DNA from: Taibaiella sp.
Lineage (GTDB): Bacteria > Bacteroidota > Bacteroidia > Chitinophagales > Chitinophagaceae
Length of the DNA stretch: 64,000 nt
Direction of reading: 5' to 3'
Assembly: GCA_019638495.1 (NCBI GenBank)
Contig: JAHBTQ010000001.1
Span: forward strand, 1,054,001-1,118,000
The notes under the pieces were generated by a model. That model did no database searches and had not been told where the DNA came from. It was given only the letters and a program-made list of their open reading frames with translations. The position numbers and the translations under genes are program-made. Positions 59,099 through 64,000 of the stretch are shown in pieces. Within the stretch, counting starts at the first letter, position 1, and the number at the start of each line of letters is the position of its first letter.

Positions 59099-61549
59099 AT
59101 GAATAAGTGTTTCCGTAGCCTTATTGTTGCCTTTTTTCTGTCAGCGTGCCCCGCACTGATATACGCTGCCAGCCTTTCCGGAAAGGTTTTAGATGAGCAT
59201 GGCGCACCGCTGAAACTGGCGAGTATCTTGCTGCTGTCTGTAACAGACAGCGCGCTGGTGAAAACAGAGCTTACCGACGAAAAGGGTGAGTTTCTTCTCA
59301 CCCCTGTTTCACCCGGTAGTTATATTCTCAAGGTGTCGCTGATGTCTCACGAAGGTCACAGGCAGGAAGTGTCTGTGGCAGGTGCAGACCTAACTCTTCC
59401 TGATATCTACCTGGTGGCTGAGAGCAAACAACTTGAGGAAGTGGCGATACGCGCACAGAAGCCCTTTGTAGAGGTCCATGCGGATAAGCTGGTAGTGAAT
59501 GTGGAGAGTAGTATAGTAAATGCAGGCAGCACCGCTATGGACGTCCTGGCAAAGTCGCCCGGAGTAACAGTTGATAACAATGACAACATTAGCCTGAAGG
59601 GCAAGCAGGGGGTGAACGTGATGATAAATGGCAAGATCACACCCATATCAGGCGCAGACCTTGCCAACATGCTGAAGAGTATGCCGTCAAGCGCCATTGA
59701 AACGATAGAACTTATCTCTAACCCATCGGCCAGGTATGACGCCGCAGGTACAGCGGGCATCATCAACATAAAGATGAAGCGCGATAAGAAGATGGGGCTC
59801 AACGGAAGTGTGAACGGTACGTATGCACAAGGCGTTTATGGCAAGGCAAATGGCGGCGTGAACCTGAACTACCGCAACAAGAATGTAAATGTCTTTGCGA
59901 ATTACAATCATTCCGACCGGGAGGGATTTAACCGGCTGAAGCTGGACCGCAACTTCCTTGATAATGGTAAGCTTGTGAGCGCATATGTCCAGGACAATCA
60001 ATACCTCTATAAGGTGATCGACGACATGGGCGGTGCCGGCATAGACTACACACCTTCTAAAAATACAAGCATCGGAGCTAATGTAAACGCGAACGAAACC
60101 TACTTCCTGCGTAAGGGTTATAACTACTCCCTGGTGCTGGATTCAAACAGGCAACAAGCGTCCCATTTCATTACCGATAACAAAGCACCGAATACATGGG
60201 GCAGCCGCACGGCAAATGTCTACTTCCGCCACACATTTGATAGCCTTGGCAAAAGCCTGTCGGTAGATGCAGACTATGCAATGTATCCCGGCAGTGGAGT
60301 GCAGGACTTTACCACAACCTACTACAACGACCGGCCGGCAGATTCCACCCCTGTGCCGCTGCCCGTAGTGCTGCATGGCGACCTGACTGGGCTCACGCAG
60401 ATACGGTCTTTTAAAGCAGACCTGGCACTGCCACTGAAAAGTGGGCTGAAGATAGAAACTGGAGCCAAGACAAGCTATGTAACCAGTGAGCACGACCTGA
60501 AGTTTTACACCAACGTAGCCGATGTGCTGGTGCAGGATGTGAAGCGGACGAACTACTTCATATATCACGAGAACATCAATGCCGCTTACCTGAATTTCAA
60601 CAAAGACTGGACAAAGTGGAGCGCCCAATTAGGTCTGCGTGGTGAGCAGACAATAGCTGACGGACACGCTAAATGGCCGGGAGGCGATTCCTCATTCACA
60701 CGAAACTATGCTCAGCTATTCCCAAGCTTTGCTGTGCAGCGGCACGTTAATGACAACAATGACCTGGGCGTAACACTAAGCCGCCGCATTGAGCGGCCAA
60801 ACTATGACCAGCTAAACCCCTCTGCCTACTACCTTGACCCCACCACATACAAGGCCGGCGACCCATATCTGCGCCCCGCATTATCTTATGCTACAGAACT
60901 TTCCTATACCTACAAGCAGCGCCTTATCACAACGCTCAACTACACACGCACAAACAGGCCGATAACAGAAGTGATCCAACCCAGCACTACAGAGACCAAG
61001 GTTACCATACAGACCCAGAAGAACCTCGGCACCATGTCTTACTACGGCATCAGTGGTTCCTACCAGTTCCGTTTTTACAAGTGGTGGAGCAATGTCACCA
61101 ATTTCAACGCTTACTATGCACAATACACAGGGGATATTGCCGGCACACCACTAAACAAAGGACGTGCCACCCTCGATTTCAATACAAGCAACAGCTTTAT
61201 CCTGCCGAAGGATTGGAGTGCAGAGGTGGGCGGATTTTACCAGGCGCCGCAGCAGTATGGCTATATGCTGGTGAAGTCTACATGGATGTTCAACGTAGGT
61301 CTGCAGAAAAACTTCTTCGACAAGCGAGCAACAGCCCGCGTGAACGCCACAGATATCTTCTGGCACGGCTGGCCCCGTGCCACATCAGAGTATAACGACT
61401 ATCGTGAAACATTCGCTGCCCGCCGGGATACAAGGCAAGTAGCCGTTTCATTCACCTATCGTTTTGGTAAGCGCACAGTACCTCAATCTATGCGGCACAG
61501 GGGAGGCGCCGAGGATGAGAAGCGCAGAGCTGGTACACAGGCCGGATAA
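59099..61549 (+). CDS. TonB-dependent-receptor-like outer-membrane beta-barrel protein (3 of 3)
   Basis: From ATG at 59099 the product is 816 residues; an open extension upstream overlaps the preceding gene and is ignored. It has a signal peptide (NKCFRSLIVAFFLSACPALI..A), a carboxypeptidase-regulatory domain (ASLSGKVLDEHGAPLKLASI), the plug (AMDVLAKSPGVTVDNNDNIS, VNVMINGKITPISGADLANM, IELISNPSARYDAAGTAGII) and an OMP_b-brl barrel with SRRIERPNYDQLNPSAYYLD. It is a paralogue of the proteins at 23476 and 38061, sharing the ERPNYDQLNP-type signature. Terminator follows at 61600. Confidence 0.9.
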   Translation: MNKCFRSLIVAFFLSACPALIYAASLSGKVLDEHGAPLKLASILLLSVTDSALVKTELTDEKGEFLLTPVSPGSYILKVSLMSHEGHRQEVSVAGADLTLPDIYLVAESKQLEEVAIRAQKPFVEVHADKLVVNVESSIVNAGSTAMDVLAKSPGVTVDNNDNISLKGKQGVNVMINGKITPISGADLANMLKSMPSSAIETIELISNPSARYDAAGTAGIINIKMKRDKKMGLNGSVNGTYAQGVYGKANGGVNLNYRNKNVNVFANYNHSDREGFNRLKLDRNFLDNGKLVSAYVQDNQYLYKVIDDMGGAGIDYTPSKNTSIGANVNANETYFLRKGYNYSLVLDSNRQQASHFITDNKAPNTWGSRTANVYFRHTFDSLGKSLSVDADYAMYPGSGVQDFTTTYYNDRPADSTPVPLPVVLHGDLTGLTQIRSFKADLALPLKSGLKIETGAKTSYVTSEHDLKFYTNVADVLVQDVKRTNYFIYHENINAAYLNFNKDWTKWSAQLGLRGEQTIADGHAKWPGGDSSFTRNYAQLFPSFAVQRHVNDNNDLGVTLSRRIERPNYDQLNPSAYYLDPTTYKAGDPYLRPALSYATELSYTYKQRLITTLNYTRTNRPITEVIQPSTTETKVTIQTQKNLGTMSYYGISGSYQFRFYKWWSNVTNFNAYYAQYTGDIAGTPLNKGRATLDFNTSNSFILPKDWSAEVGGFYQAPQQYGYMLVKSTWMFNVGLQKNFFDKRATARVNATDIFWHGWPRATSEYNDYRETFAARRDTRQVAVSFTYRFGKRTVPQSMRHRGGAEDEKRRAGTQAG

Positions 61550-61599
61550 AGATTTTCCTGCCTCCCAATTAGCAAGTGAAGCTGTATCTGTTACAGCCT

Positions 61600-61638
61600 G
61601 TTCCCCGGCAGACATTCGTCCTGACCGGGGAACTTTTT
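61600..61638 (+). terminator. rho-independent terminator of the third barrel gene
   Basis: GTTCCCCGG (61600-61608) pairs with CCGGGGAAC (61625-61633), followed at once by TTTTT. A smaller hairpin GCTGTA/TACAGC sits just upstream at 61581-61597. Confidence 0.85.
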
Positions 61639-61672
61639 ACCCTCCCTCACTCCCTAAAGGTAGGAGGTGTTA

Positions 61673-62128
61673 TCAGATGCACTTTAGTGATTCGTAGGCG
61701 CTTAGTATTTCATTCGCGATTTTACCGCCAATGTCTTCAGAGGAAAGGATCGTGTCACGCCCATTTTCAATAATGAGCATTATCTCCTCTTTCACATCAG
61801 GATGTGTGTTCCAGAATCCTGCATCAACTGTCAATACACTCTTTAAAAGGTCGCCCGGATAAAGGTCTCCTTCGGCAAGGATGTTATCGCGCAGGACTGC
61901 TAAGGCCATTGGCATAAGAATGGGCAGACTTTGATTCTGCCCAATTACTATTCGCAAATCTTCGGTAGTAAAGGTATTCAGGTCTTTCTTTCTAAGTGCG
62001 TAAATCGTTGTAACAAGGTGAGATGGATATGGTGCCGCATTGCCCCAATTATCACACTCAATCTTTTCAATCGTAGTGGGTTTTATACGAAGCTGCCGTT
62101 TCTCTTTGCCTGAAAGTTTCTTTTTCAT
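61673..62128 (-). CDS. CdiI-like immunity protein (CdiI_2-type)
   Basis: The 151-residue protein has IKPTTIEKIECDNWGNAAPY, PSHLVTTIYALRKKDLNTFT, TEDLRIVIGQNQSLPILMPM, ALAVLRDNILAEGDLYPGDL and LKSVLTVDAGFWNTHPDV. The order YPSxLVTTxxxLRKKxLxxFTxEDLRxxIGQNxxLxxLxPxALxxLxxNxLAEGDxYPGDLLK is the pattern of CdiI-type immunity proteins that protect against contact-dependent toxins. No CdiA-like toxin gene adjoins it. It follows a VapB-like gene by 10 bp, the position where a VapC toxin is expected. Cytoplasmic. Confidence 0.7.
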   Translation of the reverse strand: MKKKLSGKEKRQLRIKPTTIEKIECDNWGNAAPYPSHLVTTIYALRKKDLNTFTTEDLRIVIGQNQSLPILMPMALAVLRDNILAEGDLYPGDLLKSVLTVDAGFWNTHPDVKEEIMLIIENGRDTILSSEDIGGKIANEILSAYESLKCI

Positions 62129-62138
62129 CAGTTAGCGC

Positions 62139-62339
62139 TTAGCGCATTTGGTTCAAATCGCCTTCCCACCTGACCTTTCCAAATAAATCGAGCATGCTTT
62201 TCCGCTTTAGTTTATTTACCAGCTCGCGCAAAGCCTCTTCAACAGCAGCGCCTTCATTGGAGAATTTGCCAAGCGTTTGTGCTTCTTTAACCAGTTTCCT
62301 ATCCACTGCTACACAAGTTTCGTTTGACTTCCTACGCAT
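62139..62339 (-). CDS. VapB-like type II antitoxin
   Basis: The 66-residue protein has a ribbon-helix-helix style N-terminus (MRRKSNETCVAVDRKLVKEA), NEGAAVEEALRELVNKLKRK, and the toxin-binding tail MLDLFGKVRWEGDLNQMR, the hallmark of DUF2191-type VapB antitoxins (GKVEWEGDLDEMR). No VapC PIN-domain gene follows; instead a CdiI-like gene lies 10 bp downstream. It starts 4 bp after the gltX stop, so gltX transcription probably reads into it. Confidence 0.85.
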   Translation of the reverse strand: MRRKSNETCVAVDRKLVKEAQTLGKFSNEGAAVEEALRELVNKLKRKSMLDLFGKVRWEGDLNQMR

Positions 62340-62343
62340 AATC

Positions 62344-63858
62344 TTATTTGTTTATTATTCCCTTTATCCTCTTCACTGTCTCTTCCCTGCCTATCAGTTC
62401 TGCAATGGCGAATACGCCGGGGCCATACTTGCCACCTACCAGCATTATGCGGAAGGGCAGCATGATGTCGCCTTTCTTGATGCCCTGAGCTGCAGCCAGA
62501 TCGTTGAAAGAAGCCTCTATGGTGACTGCATCCCATTGCGATATAGATTCCAGTTTGTAGATCCATTCAGAAAAGAAGGCTTGCTTCTGGTCGTTCCATT
62601 TGTCGGTAATGGCGGCACGCTCAGTTATCTCAGGCGTGGTAAAGAAGAAGTGCCCCTGTGCCCAGAAATCGGGGAGCAATGTGCAACGGTCTTTTATCAA
62701 TGGGATAACCTTTTTCAGCAGCGCCTCAGCCGGCGCTGTCACGTGCTCCTCGATATAAGGACGCGCCAACACTGCTAACTCATCATCTGGAGTCTGCTGT
62801 ATGTATTGGTGGTTGAACCATTTTGCTTTTTCAAAGTCAAATTTGGCGCCGCCTTTGTGTACACGCGAAATGTCGAAGCGCATTATCAGTTCCTCCATAG
62901 AGAATATCTCCTGTCCGCTGCCATCGTTCCATCCTAGTAATGCCAGCATATTTACAAACGCCTGCGGCAGGAAGCCCATTTCGCGGAAGCCCTTGGTGAG
63001 GTCACCTGTTTTAGGATCTTTCCAGTTCATTGCAAACACCGGGAAGCCTAGCCTGTCACCATCGCGCTTGCTCAGCTTGCCATGGCCATCCGGCTTCAGT
63101 ATCAGCGGCAGGTGCGCCCATTGCGGCATTTTGTCTTTCCAGCCCAGGTATTGCCACAGCAGCACATGTACCGGTGCACTTGGTAGCCACTCCTCACCGC
63201 GGAAGGCATGCGTTATCTCCATCAGATAGTCGTCTACCACCACAGCAAGATGGTAGGTGGGCATGCCATCTGCTTTCAGCAGCACCTTGTCATCCACTAT
63301 AGAGCTGTCGAAGGATATTTCGCCGCGTATCATGTCCGTGAGTTGCACAGTGGTGTGTTCCGGCATTTTAATGCGGATAACGTGCGGTGTGCCGTCGGCA
63401 AGTAGCTTGGCTGTTTCATCGGCGGATAGCGTCAGGGAGTTGCGCATCAGCACGCGTGTAGTAGTATCATACTGAGCATTAGAGTATTCATCCTTGCGGT
63501 GCTCTGTGCGCATTTTTTCTATCTCCTCCGGTGTGTCAAAGGCATAGTAGGCATGGCCGGCATCAACGAGCTGCTTTGCATATTGATGATACAGGTGTTT
63601 ACGCTCGCTTTGGCGATATGGCTCATGTGGGCCACCCTTCACAGGACTTTCGTCCGGGCGAAGGCCGCACCACTCCAGGCAATCCATGATATATTGTTCT
63701 GCGCCTTCTACAAAGCGGCCCTGGTCGGTATCTTCTATACGCAGGATGAAATCGCCGCCATTAGCACGTGCAAAAAGATAATTATATAATACTGTACGCA
63801 CGCCACCCAGGTGCAGGCCACCCGTAGGGCTTGGCGCAAATCTTACTCTTACTTTCAT
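62344..63858 (-). CDS. gltX: glutamyl-tRNA synthetase
   Basis: The 504-residue protein is full length: class I signature FAPSPTGGLHLGG at 7-19 (HIGH motif as HLGG), IEDTDQGR, the KMSKS-like KLSKRDG at 261-267, and a C-terminal anticodon-binding region. It charges tRNA-Glu. It has the shorter insert style common in Bacteroidota. Immediately downstream is the VapB-CdiI pair. The upstream gene diverges with a 106-bp gap. Confidence 0.97.
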   Translation of the reverse strand: MKVRVRFAPSPTGGLHLGGVRTVLYNYLFARANGGDFILRIEDTDQGRFVEGAEQYIMDCLEWCGLRPDESPVKGGPHEPYRQSERKHLYHQYAKQLVDAGHAYYAFDTPEEIEKMRTEHRKDEYSNAQYDTTTRVLMRNSLTLSADETAKLLADGTPHVIRIKMPEHTTVQLTDMIRGEISFDSSIVDDKVLLKADGMPTYHLAVVVDDYLMEITHAFRGEEWLPSAPVHVLLWQYLGWKDKMPQWAHLPLILKPDGHGKLSKRDGDRLGFPVFAMNWKDPKTGDLTKGFREMGFLPQAFVNMLALLGWNDGSGQEIFSMEELIMRFDISRVHKGGAKFDFEKAKWFNHQYIQQTPDDELAVLARPYIEEHVTAPAEALLKKVIPLIKDRCTLLPDFWAQGHFFFTTPEITERAAITDKWNDQKQAFFSEWIYKLESISQWDAVTIEASFNDLAAAQGIKKGDIMLPFRIMLVGGKYGPGVFAIAELIGREETVKRIKGIINK

Positions 63859-63932
63859 GCGGTAAAATTAGTATTTCCCCCACCTTTTACACAAAGCACA
63901 TCATATTGATGCGGAGACAAATTTTTAACTGC

Positions 63933-63940
63933 TATTTTTG
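63933..63940 (+). promoter_or_regulatory. -7 box (TATTTTTG) of the truncated right-edge gene
   Basis: TATTTTTG fits TAnnTTTG and ends 24 bases before ATG 63965. No clear -33 element. Confidence 0.4.
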
Positions 63941-63964
63941 TGCCCTGAAACTCGATTTCATATT

Positions 63965-64000
63965 ATGTTACAAGATATTAAGATACTGAATGAGAAAGAG
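63965..64000 (+). CDS. start of a gene truncated by the window edge
   Basis: ATG at 63965 opens a frame of 12 codons to the edge (MLQDIKILNEKE). A perfect -7 box (TATTTTTG) ends at 63940. The N-terminus resembles MoxR-type ATPases, but 12 residues cannot establish that. Confidence 0.4.
   Translation, partial: MLQDIKILNEKE

Overview
The window reads as chromosomal DNA of a Bacteroidota bacterium, most likely a chitinophaga-like member of the Chitinophagales/Sphingobacteriia side of the phylum (rank is inference). The evidence is several proteins with C-terminal type IX secretion (T9SS) sorting domains, three TonB-style outer-membrane beta-barrel proteins of the OMP_b-brl type, a two-component-propeller protein, a LytS-like TPR histidine kinase, lipoproteins with Bacteroidota lipoboxes, promoters of the TTTG-N19-TAnnTTTG type, and scarce Shine-Dalgarno sequences. 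Coding density is high and most gene pairs are compact; several genes appear to use TTG or GTG starts.

Layout. 1-1096: end of a secreted NHL-repeat protein (minus strand, cut by the window edge). 1097-4421: an accessory patch with a broken REP-associated transposase (RAYT) and REP-like palindromes, two AT-rich ORFan genes, and a RelE/ParE-type toxin-antitoxin pair between imperfect direct repeats. 4422-12139: an ECF sigma factor next to a membrane protein that joins an anti-sigma-like N-terminus to a trypsin-like protease, 2-oxoacid:ferredoxin oxidoreductase beta subunit, a polysaccharide flippase preceded by a 46-bp tandem repeat, a T9SS cargo protein, a PAS-DHp protein without an ATPase domain, and a secreted nuclease-like protein. 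12277-16782: mazG and a 1243-residue multi-membrane sensor kinase, in one operon. 16853-18562: an orphan HicB and a complete Y1 transposase surrounded by GTAG-footed REP hairpins.

18563-28930 is mainly housekeeping: ubiX, a thioredoxin, nth with a DUF1015 gene, a TonB-type barrel, corA, an old-yellow-enzyme reductase, and a PTPS-like gene with folE. 28993-29823 holds tRNA-Pro(GGG), followed about 690 bp later by a degraded copy of its 3' end and a second terminator, like an integration scar. 30054-42741 carries a TPR-histidine kinase, a second ECF sigma factor, a redoxin, two DUF1801 proteins, a propeller protein, an LpxH-like phosphoesterase with a glycosyltransferase, a second TonB-type barrel, and a cupin plus secreted intradiol-dioxygenase operon. 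43964-50272 is one gene for a 2102-residue T9SS-exported protein of about 22 Ig-like units with a Cys/Gly-rich insert. 50349-64000 has YdeI-like, lipoprotein, YifB-type ATPase, truB, GNAT and a third TonB-type barrel genes, then gltX followed by a VapB-like antitoxin coupled to a CdiI-like immunity protein, and finally the first codons of a gene running off the right edge.

The most interesting elements are the two independent RAYT/REP systems, the sigma factor with its anti-sigma/protease partner, the VapB-CdiI pair, the tRNA-Pro integration-like scar, the 46-bp minisatellite abutting the flippase start, and a set of -7 boxes so close to start codons that the transcripts may be leaderless.
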